This document shows positions 1 through 8,667 of a stretch of DNA of 64,000 bases, piece after piece; within the stretch, counting starts at the first letter, position 1; the number at the start of each line of letters is the position of its first letter. This DNA comes from Corynebacterium genitalium ATCC 33030 (GTDB taxonomy: Bacteria > Actinomycetota > Actinomycetes > Mycobacteriales > Mycobacteriaceae), in contig NZ_CM000961.1 in the NCBI RefSeq assembly GCF_000143825.1, positions 1,509,448 to 1,573,447 of the forward strand, written 5' to 3'. The position numbers were made by a program, and so were the translations under genes. The notes beneath the pieces are model-generated. The model had not been told where the DNA came from, did not search any database, and saw nothing but the letters and a program-made list of their open reading frames with translations.

Positions 1-20
1 TCGAACGTGATTGTGGGCAC
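1..20 (-). CDS. possible 5' end of the next ECF-transporter gene (bioM-like), partial
   Basis: Reading leftwards from a GTG at position 20, the six visible complete codons give M-P-T-I-T-F, a plausible start for an ECF ATPase. It lies nine bases after the bioY stop. In corynebacteria bioY is followed by bioM and bioN. The frame is too short for a firm call, no clear ribosome site is visible, and another GTG at 27 is possible. Confidence 0.3.
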
Positions 21-29
21 GGTGCACGC

Positions 30-620
30 CTAGCTGCGGCGCAGTTGCGGGAATGCCGCGTGGACAGCAAGCGCGATGGCGATCATGACGGCGAGCTTGC
101 CCAAATCGGGGAGAACGAACGCGCCCTGGGCGGCGATCGCCGCGCCGAAGCTCATGTCCGCGCGCCACATCATGCCCAGCGAACCGAAGAGGTACTGCAA
201 AGCGAGGGCGACCACGCCGGCGAGAATGAATATGGCCACGGTCGCGCCCTTCTTCACCCAGGGGGAGCGGTAGGCGATCAGACCAGCGATGAAGGCACCG
301 ATGAGGTAACCGACCAGATATCCGATTGTCACGCCCGCGAAAGCTTGAATGACGGTGCGGCCGCCGGCGAGAACCGGAAGAAAAAGTCCCACGAGAAGGA
401 ACAGGCCGGTGGCAAGGAACCCCCGACGGGCACCGAGGACGAGGCCGGCGAGGATGGTGGCGGCGTTCTGTAAGACAATCGGCACACCGGCAGCGCCGAC
501 CGGGATGGCCAAGAAACCGAGCACGGCGATCAGGGCGGCGAAGACTGCGACGTAGGCGATATCGAGCGCGGTACTAGAGCTGCCGTTGCCGCGGGCAGTG
601 GTGTCAGTCGTTGTCGTCAT
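30..620 (-). CDS. bioY: BioY, biotin-specific S component of an ECF transporter
   Basis: Integral membrane protein that binds biotin and hands it to an energy-coupling ECF module (BioM ATPase, BioN transmembrane protein). The 196-residue product is almost wholly hydrophobic, with about six membrane segments and the BioY-type stretch GLFLPVLAGGRTVIQAFAG near residues 80-100. The ATG at 620 is chosen; an in-frame GTG at 629 adds only M-L-S. A TATTGT box just upstream suggests a very short leader. The partner genes would lie just outside the window on the left. Corynebacteria are commonly biotin auxotrophs, so this is probably the main biotin uptake route (inference). Confidence 0.92.
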   Translation of the reverse strand: MTTTTDTTARGNGSSSTALDIAYVAVFAALIAVLGFLAIPVGAAGVPIVLQNAATILAGLVLGARRGFLATGLFLLVGLFLPVLAGGRTVIQAFAGVTIGYLVGYLIGAFIAGLIAYRSPWVKKGATVAIFILAGVVALALQYLFGSLGMMWRADMSFGAAIAAQGAFVLPDLGKLAVMIAIALAVHAAFPQLRRS

Positions 621-683
621 GGACAACACAATAGCGGACCCAATTGAACACCGTTCAAGAGGTGCTGCGCGGGGAACCCTGCG

Positions 684-1793
684 TTAGCTCGCTGCGGCGT
701 ACTGCACGGTGCCGAAGAGCGCGTCCATTGCTCCGTACGGATGCTTCGTGTTCGTCCGCGGGTAGCCCCTCGGTGAGACGTACACCGGGCGGCCCGCGCG
801 GATCTCGATGCGGCCGCGCTTGCTGATGTGGGGATCATCGTCGTTGACGCGGTTGTGGTACTCGCAGACGATGGCCAAGTTGTCAATGTTGGTGACACCG
901 CCGTTTTTCCACGGGTCGACGTGGTGGACTTGGCAGAGGTCGGCGGGCATCCGGCAATCCGGGTTCGCGCAGATAGGCTGAGTGATTTTGGCCAGGGTGC
1001 GCTGCTTCTCCGACGCGAAACGCAGGTCCCGGTAATGGTTGAGCGGGCCCTCGGTTGGGTGGAACAGGGCGGCCTCAAGGCCGTAGGCGGGATTCTGGAA
1101 GTACTGTGCCAGGAAGTCCTTGCCAGTGATGGTGGTGCCGTCGGTCAAGCCTAGGAGGACGTCATCACCCTTGCCGGCGTGAATCTGCGCCAGGTCAGGG
1201 GCGGGGACGATGATGGTCGGCCGCGGTGCCGCCTCGGGGACTCCTGCGCCTGAGCGCATCAGCTCTTCGAAGGCGTCGGCCATCTGCGGCGCGGCCGGCA
1301 AATCGCGAGAAATGTTCGAGCGCAGCGTCGCTTCGAGCGCCGCCATGACGTGCTCGCAGGCGGTGATGACTGCCGTGCGCATCCCCTTGACCGATGCGCC
1401 GAATGACACGCCCTTGCGCGGGTTGACTTCTTTCGCCGGAAGAATCGCCTTGGCGTAGCGCGCCAGCCCCGCACACGTTGTTACGGTGCTGGCAGCCGCA
1501 GCGATGAGCTTTGCCCGGAACCCGGCGCGCTCGACGTCGGAGGTGACGTGCTTGATGGAGCGTTCGATCTGGGCGAGCATGTCGACGCACACCCCGCCCG
1601 ACCGGGCGGCGTCGGCGGCGTCGCGCTGCGCCACGGCTAACGACGACGACCGTGCTGGCCCGTAGTAGGCCGCATGCACCAAGGTCAGCTCGGCTACCCG
1701 GGCTGGTGCAAGGCCGGCCGCGAGGAAGGCATCGCGGTCGAAACCCGCGAGGTCGTCCACCCCGATGCTGGTGAGGAAGTCAAGTAAGTTCAC
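684..1793 (-). CDS. DUF222 / HNH endonuclease domain protein
   Basis: 369 residues starting at a GTG preceded by GAGGG. The N-terminal two thirds resembles the DUF222 domain of actinobacterial REP13E12-like proteins. The C-terminal part carries an HNH nuclease motif: a zinc-type cysteine pair (CANPDCRMPADLCQ) followed by HHVDPWKNGG and the distal N/H of CEYHNR, near residues 285-335. These proteins are abundant and variable in actinobacteria and their role is unknown; a nuclease function is inferred from the motif. It stands alone between bioY and the recA locus, transcribed on the opposite strand to recA. Confidence 0.85.
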   Translation of the reverse strand: MNLLDFLTSIGVDDLAGFDRDAFLAAGLAPARVAELTLVHAAYYGPARSSSLAVAQRDAADAARSGGVCVDMLAQIERSIKHVTSDVERAGFRAKLIAAAASTVTTCAGLARYAKAILPAKEVNPRKGVSFGASVKGMRTAVITACEHVMAALEATLRSNISRDLPAAPQMADAFEELMRSGAGVPEAAPRPTIIVPAPDLAQIHAGKGDDVLLGLTDGTTITGKDFLAQYFQNPAYGLEAALFHPTEGPLNHYRDLRFASEKQRTLAKITQPICANPDCRMPADLCQVHHVDPWKNGGVTNIDNLAIVCEYHNRVNDDDPHISKRGRIEIRAGRPVYVSPRGYPRTNTKHPYGAMDALFGTVQYAAAS

Positions 1794-1910
1794 GCCCTCA
1801 CGCTAAGTGGGCCTCACCATGGCTGGCAAGGGATGTTTGCGCACTACAGTGAGCAAACTCAAAGAACGTGTCCCGTTGCCGGGCAGTCTTATATGGGGTT
1901 GGGCAATGGC

Positions 1911-1921
1911 CGTCGATAAGC
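1911..1921 (-). repeat. intergenic copy of the GCTTATCGACG word
   Basis: The plus strand reads CGTCGATAAGC here, upstream of the DUF3046 gene and outside any convincing gene. This copy and the one at 59306 show that the word is not only a by-product of protein coding. Confidence 0.9.
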
Positions 1922-1949
1922 GAACGGCGGTGCGCGTATCCTTGGCCGC

Positions 1950-2165
1950 ATGCGCTTGACGGAATTCCAACAGCTAATCCACGACGAGTTCGGTGACGCG
2001 AAAGGCCAGTGGGTCGTGTCATCCCACGTCTTTCCCGGGGAGGGTAAGACGGCGGAGGAGCTGATCGAAAGTGGAGTCGATCCGCGCTACGTGTGGGAGG
2101 GGCTGTGCGAGGCGTTTGACGTGCCGGAAGAGCGCAGGTTGGGCGTGGATAAGCCAGGGGAGTGA
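1950..2165 (+). CDS. DUF3046 small protein
   Basis: 71-residue acidic protein beginning MRLTEFQQLIHDEFGDAKGQ and containing the family's WVVSSHVF and YVWEGLCEAFDVPEERR stretches. DUF3046 proteins are typically encoded just upstream of recA in actinobacteria, as here. No function is known and no enzyme motif is visible. The recA promoter region with two SOS-like boxes lies immediately downstream, so it is probably transcribed separately from recA. Confidence 0.88.
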   Translation: MRLTEFQQLIHDEFGDAKGQWVVSSHVFPGEGKTAEELIESGVDPRYVWEGLCEAFDVPEERRLGVDKPGE

Positions 2166-2184
2166 CGCGACGGAAACTTTCTTT

Positions 2185-2200
2185 TCGAACATTCGTGCGT
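2185..2200 (+). promoter_or_regulatory. putative LexA (SOS) box upstream of recA
   Basis: TCGAACATTCGTGCGT matches 11 of the 14 fixed positions of the actinobacterial SOS box TCGAACANNTGTTCGA, with a perfect left arm and a degenerate right arm. It lies about 160 bp before the recA start. Inference from pattern only. Confidence 0.7.
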
Positions 2201-2206
2201 GTATAT

Positions 2207-2222
2207 TCGAAACAATGTCCGT
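2207..2222 (+). promoter_or_regulatory. second, weaker LexA-like box upstream of recA
   Basis: TCGAAACAATGTCCGT matches about 11 of 14 fixed SOS-box positions if A or C is allowed at position 6. It starts exactly 22 bp after the first box, close to two helical turns, so two LexA dimers could bind the same face. Confidence 0.45.
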
Positions 2223-2357
2223 TGCCAAAGTAGATTGAGTTTCTGACAACGGGGAACCGGAAACGGGTCTTCGGCGGTCTAACGAAATATGCAGACCGTA
2301 ACCGACCCAGATAACAGCACAGACAGCACAGTTATTAGCGAAAGGACTGACCACGCG

Positions 2358-3479
2358 ATGGCGACGAAGAAGAAGGCAAGCAACACAGGCAACGACCGCC
2401 AAAACGCGCTCGACGCGGCGATGGCCATGATCGAGAAGGACTTCGGCAAGGGCGCCATTATGCGCCTGGGCGACGATAACCGCCCGCCGATCCAGGCGAT
2501 TTCCTCCGGCAACACTGCCGTCGACGTGGCGCTGGGCATTGGCGGGTGGCCACGCGGCCGCATTGTCGAGATCTACGGCCCGGAGTCGTCCGGTAAGACC
2601 ACGGTGGCGCTGCACGCCATCGCAGAAGCTCAGCGCGCTGGCGGCATCGCAGCGTTCATCGACGCGGAGCACGCGCTGGACCCGGAGTACGCCAAGAAGC
2701 TCGGCGTGGACACCGACAACTTGCTGGTTTCCCAGCCGGACACCGGTGAGCAGGCGCTGGAGATTGCGGACATGCTGGTGCGTTCCGGCGCGATCGACAT
2801 GATCGTCATCGACTCCGTCGCCGCCCTGACCCCGAAGGCTGAGATCGAAGGCGAAATGGGCGACAGCCACGTCGGCCTCCAGGCCCGCTTGATGTCCCAG
2901 GCGCTGCGCAAGATGACGGGTGCGCTGTACAACTCCGGCACCACCGCCATCTTCATTAACCAGCTGCGTGAGAAGATTGGCGTCATGTTCGGCTCGCCGG
3001 AGACCACCACCGGTGGTAAGGCCCTGAAGTTCTACGCGTCCGTGCGGTGCGATGTCCGCCGCATCCAGACGCTCAAGGACGGACAGGACTCGATCGGTAA
3101 CCGCACGCGCCTGAAGATCGTGAAGAACAAGGTTTCCCCGCCGTTCAAGGTCGCCGAGTTCGACATCATGTACGGCGAAGGCATCTCGCGCGAGTCGTCG
3201 ATCATCGACATGGGTGTGGACAACGGGATCATCAAGAAGTCCGGTTCGTGGTTCACCTACGAGGGCGATCAGCTGGGCCAGGGCAAGGAAAAGGCGCGCA
3301 TTTTCTTGAAGGAGAACCCGGAGCTGGCGAATGAGTTGGAGCGCAAGATCTTCGAGAAGCTCGGGGTGGGCGAGTTCGCCGGTCAGGACCAGCTGTCCGA
3401 CGACCCGGTGGACATGGTGCCCAACATCGACTTCGACGACGATGAAGCCGACGAGCTCGCCGGCGCCGCTCAAGAGTAG
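2358..3479 (+). CDS. recA: RecA recombinase
   Basis: DNA strand exchange protein and co-protease that triggers LexA self-cleavage. The 373-residue product has Walker [10 protein letters not shown] near residue 70, the Walker B region [12 protein letters not shown], and the acidic C-terminal tail ([14 protein letters not shown]). The length is normal and there is no intein. The ATG at 2358 is preferred, preceded by AAAGGA and giving MATKKKASN; an upstream in-frame ATG at 2289 would add 23 atypical residues. The stop codon overlaps the recX GTG by one base, so the two are co-translated. Two SOS-like boxes upstream imply LexA control. Confidence 0.98.
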   Translation: MATKKKASNTGNDRQNALDAAMAMIEKDFGKGAIMRLGDDNRPPIQAISSGNTAVDVALGIGGWPRGRIVEIYGPESSGKTTVALHAIAEAQRAGGIAAFIDAEHALDPEYAKKLGVDTDNLLVSQPDTGEQALEIADMLVRSGAIDMIVIDSVAALTPKAEIEGEMGDSHVGLQARLMSQALRKMTGALYNSGTTAIFINQLREKIGVMFGSPETTTGGKALKFYASVRCDVRRIQTLKDGQDSIGNRTRLKIVKNKVSPPFKVAEFDIMYGEGISRESSIIDMGVDNGIIKKSGSWFTYEGDQLGQGKEKARIFLKENPELANELERKIFEKLGVGEFAGQDQLSDDPVDMVPNIDFDDDEADELAGAAQE

Positions 3480-4090
3480 TGCCGGACTATCCCGCGCCTG
3501 ACCCGGAGAAGCTGCGCAAGCTGCAGGAAGCGCTCGACGAGTATGCGGCGGGCCAACACGCCCCGCTTATCGACGAAGCCCACGAGAAGGAAACCTCGCG
3601 CATCCGCGAGAAAGCACTGCGGTTGTTGGACCAGCGCTCCCGCTCGCGCCACGAGCTGCGCGAGCGGCTGGTGGGCACGGGGCCAGAGCCGCAGTTCGAG
3701 CCGGACCTCATCGACGAGGTGCTGGGCGCCTTAGAGTCGAGCGGGCTTATCGACGACGCATCCTTCGCCCACGAATGGGTCCGCCAGCGCGCTACTGCCC
3801 GGGGCAAGTCCGCTCGCGCCCTTGACCTCGAGCTGCGGAACAAGGGCGTTGCCGAGCCGCTGCGTGCCGAAGCGCTCGCGCAGATCACAGCCGAGGATGA
3901 GGAAGCTCAAGCGCGGGTAGTCGCGGAAAAGAAAGTCCGCGAAGTGAAGGCGCCGCCGGAAGACCGCGCCGAGTACGACAAGGTGCTCCGCCGCGTCGTC
4001 GGCGTGTTGGCTCGTCGTGGGTATAACTCGGAGCTGACCATGCGCGTTGCGCGGGAAACGCTCGACGCGCGCATCGCTGAGGTGGGCTGA
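3479..4090 (+). CDS. recX: RecX, regulator of RecA
   Basis: Small helical protein that binds RecA filaments and limits their activity. The 203 residues show the tandem three-helix RecX repeats: RIREKALRLLDQRSRSRHELRERL, then LESSGLIDDASFAHEWVRQR, then a third repeat ending RRVVGVLARRGYNSELTM. It starts at a GTG whose first base is the last base of the recA stop codon. The gene carries two copies of the GCTTATCGACG word (3565 and 3745) within 180 bp, the closest pair in the window, both reading L-I-D. Confidence 0.95.
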   Translation: MPDYPAPDPEKLRKLQEALDEYAAGQHAPLIDEAHEKETSRIREKALRLLDQRSRSRHELRERLVGTGPEPQFEPDLIDEVLGALESSGLIDDASFAHEWVRQRATARGKSARALDLELRNKGVAEPLRAEALAQITAEDEEAQARVVAEKKVREVKAPPEDRAEYDKVLRRVVGVLARRGYNSELTMRVARETLDARIAEVG

Positions 4091-4091
4091 G

Positions 4092-4139
4092 CCCGGGCGA
4101 CGATGGCAGCGCTAGTTCAGGAAGGACATGTCGCCCGGG
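4092..4139. terminator. inverted repeat between convergent recX and the gluB-like gene
   Basis: CCCGGGCGAC at 4092-4101 pairs with GTCGCCCGGG at 4130-4139, a 10-bp perfect stem with a 28-base loop. The right arm lies inside the last codons of the lipoprotein gene. No T-run follows; a bidirectional terminator is possible but unproven. Confidence 0.4.
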
Positions 4140-4966
4140 GTGTCCGCCTGCACGGCGGCATCGGAGGCGAGGTGCTCGTCGACGAAGCGGTCGAAGGAAC
4201 CGTCGTCGTGCATTTTCTCCAGCGCCTCATTGACGGCTGAGACGCTGGCATCATTGTCGCGGGGGAGGCCGAGGCCGTAGTGCTCGTCGTTAAGCGGTGC
4301 GCCATCGCGCTCCAATGGGACGAGCTGGAACACCCCTGGCTCGTGCGCGGAGAACCCGGAGAGAATCGCCGCGTCGGTGGACAGGGCGTCGACCGCCCCG
4401 GCGCGCAGAGCGTCGAGGCACGCGGTGTAGCTGTCGTATTCGGCAAGGACCACGCCCGGAATGTCCTCGCGCAGTGTTTTCGCGGCCGTCGTGCCGGTGA
4501 CAAAGCACAGGTTCTTGCCGTCGAGCGACTCCAGCCCCGTGATGTCAGACCCGTCCACCGTGAGTAGCGCCTGGTGGGTCAGCAGGTACGGCCCAGCGAA
4601 AGAAACTTCTTTAGTGCGCTTGGCGTCGATGGAATAGTTCGAGGCGACCATGTCCACGTACCCGTTGTCCAGCAGTGACGCACGTTGGCCGGGCGGGGTC
4701 TCGCGCCATTCGATCTCGGGGTGGTCCCACCCGTTGTCGTCGGCGATCGAGTTGATCACGTAGGTGGCGATGTCGATGTCGAGGCCGGCGGGGGAGCCGT
4801 CGTCACGCATCATGCTCAGACCGGGATTTGTGAACGCGGAGCCCACATCGACGCGGCCGGATTCGATCTGGGCCAGAAGATCCTGATCATCCGGCGAACC
4901 GCACGCACTGAGTCCACTGACTCCGAGAACCGAGACGAGCGCGGCAGCAAGGTGGATCGAGCGCAT
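4112..4966 (-). CDS. glutamate-type ABC substrate-binding lipoprotein (GluB-like), orphan
   Basis: 284 residues with a lipoprotein signal ending LSAC and a family 3 solute-binding fold: [51 protein letters not shown] and [19 protein letters not shown]. This matches glutamate/polar amino acid receptors. In C. glutamicum gluB sits at this position, next to recX, inside gluABCD. Here the neighbours are recX and miaB and no ATPase or permease gene is present, so the receptor must use a transporter encoded elsewhere, act as a sensor, or be a remnant. The reading frame is intact. Confidence 0.85.
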   Translation of the reverse strand: MRSIHLAAALVSVLGVSGLSACGSPDDQDLLAQIESGRVDVGSAFTNPGLSMMRDDGSPAGLDIDIATYVINSIADDNGWDHPEIEWRETPPGQRASLLDNGYVDMVASNYSIDAKRTKEVSFAGPYLLTHQALLTVDGSDITGLESLDGKNLCFVTGTTAAKTLREDIPGVVLAEYDSYTACLDALRAGAVDALSTDAAILSGFSAHEPGVFQLVPLERDGAPLNDEHYGLGLPRDNDASVSAVNEALEKMHDDGSFDRFVDEHLASDAAVQADTPGDMSFLN

Positions 4967-5022
4967 GGGACCAACGTTACGCGGTTAGGACTCTCTCGGT
5001 GCGCGGAATACACTGTGTCACC

Positions 5023-6585
5023 GTGACACTAGCGACGAGCACTGCAAACGGAACCAGCCAGCACCCCCGCACCTACGAGGTGCGCACGTTCGGCTGCCAG
5101 ATGAACGTGCACGATTCCGAGCGGCTGTCCGGCCTGCTGGAAGACGCTGGATACGTCGCGGCGACTGACGACGACGCCGACCTGATCGTCTTCAACACCT
5201 GCGCCGTCCGCGAAAACGCTGACAAGCGCCTTTACGGCACGCTGGGTGCGCTGCGCGACAAGAAGCGGCACCACCCGGGCATGCAGATCGCGGTCGGCGG
5301 CTGCCTCGCGCAGAAGGACCGCGACACGGTGGTGGAGAAGGCGCCGTGGGTTGACGCGGTGTTTGGCACGCACAACATGTCGGCGTTGCCGGCACTGCTT
5401 GACCGCGCCCGTGTTGAGGAGGAGGCGCAGGTCGAGGTCGTCGAATCCCTCGAAGTTTTCCCGTCGGTGCTGCCGGCGAAGCGAGAGTCCTCCTACGCCG
5501 GCTGGGTGAGCGTGTCGGTGGGGTGCAACAACACGTGCACGTTCTGCATCGTGCCGTCGTTGCGCGGCAAGGAACAGGACCGCCGCCCGGGCGACATCCT
5601 CGCTGAAGTGCAGGCGCTCGTGGACCAGGGTGTGTCCGAGGTGACTCTCCTGGGCCAGAACGTCAACGCGTACGGCGTGAACTTCGTCGACCCGGACATG
5701 CCGCGCGACCGCTCGGCGTTTTCGAAGCTCCCGCGCGCGTGCGGCGAGATCGAGGGCCTGGAGCGGCTGCGCTTCACCTCCCCGCACCCGGCGGAATTCA
5801 CCTCCGATGTCATCGACGCAATGGCCGAGACACCGAACATCTGCCCGCAGCTGCACATGCCTTTGCAATCCGGGTCCGACAAGGTGCTCAAGGATATGCG
5901 CCGATCGTACCGTTCGAAGAAGTTCCTCGGCATTCTCGACGAGGTCCGCGCGAAGCTGCCGCACGCGTCCATCACCACGGACATCATCGTGGGTTTCCCG
6001 GGTGAGACGGAGGAGGATTTCCAAGCGACGCTCAACGTCGTCGAAAAGGCGCGGTTTACGTCTGCGTACACGTTCCAGTACTCGCCGCGCCCCGGCACGC
6101 CCGCCGCGGAAATGGACGGCCAGGTTCCCAAAGAGGTCGTCCAGGAGCGTTTCGAGCGCCTGCTCGCCCTGCAGGAGCGGATCAGTTACGAAGAGAACCT
6201 GAAGCTCATCGGCACCTCCCAGGAGCTGCTCGTCCAGGAGACGAACGAGAAGAAGGCGGACCGCGCGCAGAGCACGCGGCTGTCCGGGCGCGCACGTGAC
6301 GGACGGTTGGTGCACTTCGACGCCGGTTCGCTTATCGACGCCGTCCGCCCCGGCGACATCGTCCACGTCACCATCACCGATGCCCGTCCCTTCTACCTCA
6401 TCGCGGATTCGGGCGTTACGGCGCACCGCCGCACGCTGGCCGGCGACAACTCCGAAGCCGGCCAGGTGCCTACGACCGCGCCTGTCGGGGTGGGGTTAGG
6501 CATGCCGAAGATCGGTGCGCCGGTAGCTGCGCCCGCTGCAGCTGGCGCGGCCGGCGCGGGCGGGGCATGCGGGAGCTGCGGATAG
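5023..6585 (+). CDS. miaB: MiaB, tRNA-2-methylthio-N6-dimethylallyladenosine synthase
   Basis: Radical-SAM methylthiotransferase that adds the 2-methylthio group to i6A37 of tRNA. Domains in order: an N-terminal UPF0004 domain with its three cysteines ([21 protein letters not shown]), the radical-SAM motif CNNTCTFC near residue 175, and a TRAM domain near residues 370-430. The GTG at 5023 (520 aa) is preferred; an upstream GTG at 4999 is possible. A long Ala/Gly tail ends GGACGSCG, beyond the usual MiaB end. The substrate i6A is made by MiaA, encoded at 14.7 kb. The downstream membrane gene is seven bases away. Confidence 0.97.
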   Translation: MTLATSTANGTSQHPRTYEVRTFGCQMNVHDSERLSGLLEDAGYVAATDDDADLIVFNTCAVRENADKRLYGTLGALRDKKRHHPGMQIAVGGCLAQKDRDTVVEKAPWVDAVFGTHNMSALPALLDRARVEEEAQVEVVESLEVFPSVLPAKRESSYAGWVSVSVGCNNTCTFCIVPSLRGKEQDRRPGDILAEVQALVDQGVSEVTLLGQNVNAYGVNFVDPDMPRDRSAFSKLPRACGEIEGLERLRFTSPHPAEFTSDVIDAMAETPNICPQLHMPLQSGSDKVLKDMRRSYRSKKFLGILDEVRAKLPHASITTDIIVGFPGETEEDFQATLNVVEKARFTSAYTFQYSPRPGTPAAEMDGQVPKEVVQERFERLLALQERISYEENLKLIGTSQELLVQETNEKKADRAQSTRLSGRARDGRLVHFDAGSLIDAVRPGDIVHVTITDARPFYLIADSGVTAHRRTLAGDNSEAGQVPTTAPVGVGLGMPKIGAPVAAPAAAGAAGAGGACGSCG

Positions 6586-6592
6586 GAGGATC

Positions 6593-7237
6593 ATGAGCAA
6601 CCCGACGCAGACCGAACTCGCCCAGCAGGAGAAGCACTCCGCTGACACCCTCGATCTAGGCTGGCACCAATGGCTACTGGTCGGTGCGATCGTTGTTTAC
6701 GTGGTGTCTCTGTTCCTACCCTTCGCTGGCGACACCACGGGCCTTCAGATGCTCACGTTCACCGAGGCGGACGGCATGTCGATCGCGGTCACGGAGCGGC
6801 TATTCACTCTCTTGTCGTTTCTGTGCCTGGTGGTATTCACGCTGTTGACGGTGATCCTGCGGCGCACGTCGTTAGCCTTGCTGGCGTGGATGGCCGGTTG
6901 CGTCGCGTTAGTCATGGCGCTGCTGGGCTTGTGGCTGCGCCAGACCAGCTCGGCAGCCGCCGCGGGGGTGACATCTGGGGCCGGTATTTACGTGGCAATC
7001 CTCGCGGTCATCGTGGCTATTCCGGTGCTGTCGGTCGCCTGGATGCGCCGCACCCCCGAGCAAAAACGCCTGGAGGAGCAGCGGCGCGAGCAGACGGAGT
7101 TCAACCCCGTCGCTGATCTGCAGACGGATGCGGCGACGCAGGCCGTGCGGCGCACAGACGGCGCGGGCTCCATTGTCGACGACCGCCGCCAGCGGGCAGC
7201 CCAGCGCCACCGTCAAACCGGGTACGCGCACGACTAA
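6593..7237 (+). CDS. conserved membrane protein (Rv2732c-like)
   Basis: 214 residues with four membrane segments (about 25-45, 68-90, 95-115 and 128-150) followed by a charged cytoplasmic tail rich in Arg and Gln. It follows miaB by seven bases with a clear AGGAG site, so the two form an operon. Mycobacteria have a conserved membrane protein (Rv2732c) at the same place. No catalytic motif is visible and the function is unknown. Confidence 0.8.
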   Translation: MSNPTQTELAQQEKHSADTLDLGWHQWLLVGAIVVYVVSLFLPFAGDTTGLQMLTFTEADGMSIAVTERLFTLLSFLCLVVFTLLTVILRRTSLALLAWMAGCVALVMALLGLWLRQTSSAAAAGVTSGAGIYVAILAVIVAIPVLSVAWMRRTPEQKRLEEQRREQTEFNPVADLQTDAATQAVRRTDGAGSIVDDRRQRAAQRHRQTGYAHD

Positions 7238-7365
7238 ATAGGGGCGGGACGCAGTACGCAGAGCATAGGCTCACCGCCCGGGATCGGTACAACCACCGCA
7301 GCATCAGGAACTTTTCATACTGACGCAGCATTCCACTTCCAGAGTGTGAATGGACGGAGTGCAGC

Positions 7366-8517
7366 GTGAACGAGCAGCGAAGAAGGTTAGAGAAGCCGAC
7401 ATACGGTGGCGGTACCGACACCCATCCGGAGTACCGCATTACCCCGAACGGGTTGGAGCCTCCGGGCAAGCTGAAGCCGTGGACCATGTTGTACATGGGC
7501 AACATGGTGTTGCACCCACCCATGGGCCTAGCGTTCATGTACTGCTTTGCTGCGGGATTGCCCTACGTCGGTAATTCTGGGTGGTTGGGTTTGACCTACG
7601 GTGGTGCGCCGTCGGAGCCTGCGGCCGCGAATCTAGCGGAGACGGTCTCCTTCTGGGCGGGTCTCCTCGGCATTTTGCTCGTGATGCTTGTCGCAGCGAA
7701 TTTTCGGTTCTACTTCCTCATCGTCACAACGACACTGACGTGTGCTGTTTCCACTGCATGCTGGTGCATCGGCGCATTGCAGCGATTCGCCGAGTCGATG
7801 AGTAACCCATCTTCTGCGGCAGCCAACCAGGTGCACATTGGTTACTTCCTGCTGCCCGTGCTGACGGCGAGCCTCACACTGATGCTCGGCAGCGTGTGGA
7901 AGGGATGCGAATGGGCCACCCGTCCGAACGGCAACCAGTTATACGAGCGAAACCGCTATGCGTGGGACCGCCGGTACTACAAGGTGGCCGAAATTAAACG
8001 GCCTTTCGAACGGGTCCCGCGTCGTGAGGTCGGCGGCAAGCGATGGCTGCTTCTCGGATGTGTGGGCGCGTTCGTTTTCTTGCTGTCCGCACCGGTGGTA
8101 GATGGCTTGAACACGTTTGATGTCTTTTCCGTCGTGGGCGATAACCAGCCCATTAGCAGTACCGGAATCGAGCTGATATTCCTCGTACTTGCCATCGTTG
8201 GAGTCGTTGGTTTTGGCATGTGGGTGGTTCTGAGCAACCGTGCCGGCAATGCCGTTTACTGGGCGTGGTTGTTGTCCTGCTCAGCTCAGTGGTGGTGGAT
8301 GTTCGGCCTTGTCATACAGGAGAAGGAAGGCTGTACCGGCGGAACAGGGAGCTGTTACGACTACGGGTACTACTGGCTATTCTTCACATCTATCGCTGCG
8401 TCGATTGTTCTGTATCTGATCAACAACGACCGCGATGCCCACGAGTCTGCGAACGCCCAGTGGCGCCAGGCACAACGACACGAAACGATGGCGAGGTTCA
8501 ACATCTACTTGCGGTAA
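7366..8517 (+). CDS. polytopic membrane protein of unknown function, tandem paralogue A
   Basis: 383 residues starting at GTG 7366. A conserved N-terminal cytoplasmic motif (KPTYGGGTD..PEYR.TPNGLEPPGK) is followed by about eight membrane segments, roughly at residues 45-68, 85-105, 108-130, 150-172, 223-243, 265-287, 295-315 and 332-352. Between segments 4 and 5 is a basic loop of about 50 residues (WATRPNGNQLYERNR, then RVPRREVGGKRW). The tail is NNDRDAHESANAQWRQAQ. The gene at 8668 is a clear paralogue. I do not recognise the family and see no enzyme or transporter signature. Two cysteines between segments 7 and 8 (GCTGGTGSCY) could form an extracellular disulphide. Confidence 0.75.
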   Translation: MNEQRRRLEKPTYGGGTDTHPEYRITPNGLEPPGKLKPWTMLYMGNMVLHPPMGLAFMYCFAAGLPYVGNSGWLGLTYGGAPSEPAAANLAETVSFWAGLLGILLVMLVAANFRFYFLIVTTTLTCAVSTACWCIGALQRFAESMSNPSSAAANQVHIGYFLLPVLTASLTLMLGSVWKGCEWATRPNGNQLYERNRYAWDRRYYKVAEIKRPFERVPRREVGGKRWLLLGCVGAFVFLLSAPVVDGLNTFDVFSVVGDNQPISSTGIELIFLVLAIVGVVGFGMWVVLSNRAGNAVYWAWLLSCSAQWWWMFGLVIQEKEGCTGGTGSCYDYGYYWLFFTSIAASIVLYLINNDRDAHESANAQWRQAQRHETMARFNIYLR

Positions 8518-8667
8518 GGGGCGGCTCGCTTAGCATTCGAGCCCCGAGCGAACCTGTCGCTCTGTAGCGATGGATTGTCGTGCCGCTGCGGTGGGAACTT
8601 TGCCCCGCTTTCGTCACATTGAACTAACAGTGTTCGTGCGGGAAACCGGGAAAAGGGGCGGTAGCTC

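Noticed and set aside
2019..3473. Long antisense open frame (484 codons) over recA
   Set aside because: Shadow of the high-GC recA gene; no start signal, homology or codon pattern of its own.
2358..3479. Intein in recA
   Set aside because: Length and motif spacing are normal and uninterrupted.
5029..6426. Long antisense open frame (465 codons) over miaB
   Set aside because: Arg/His-rich translation typical of the complementary frame of a high-GC gene.
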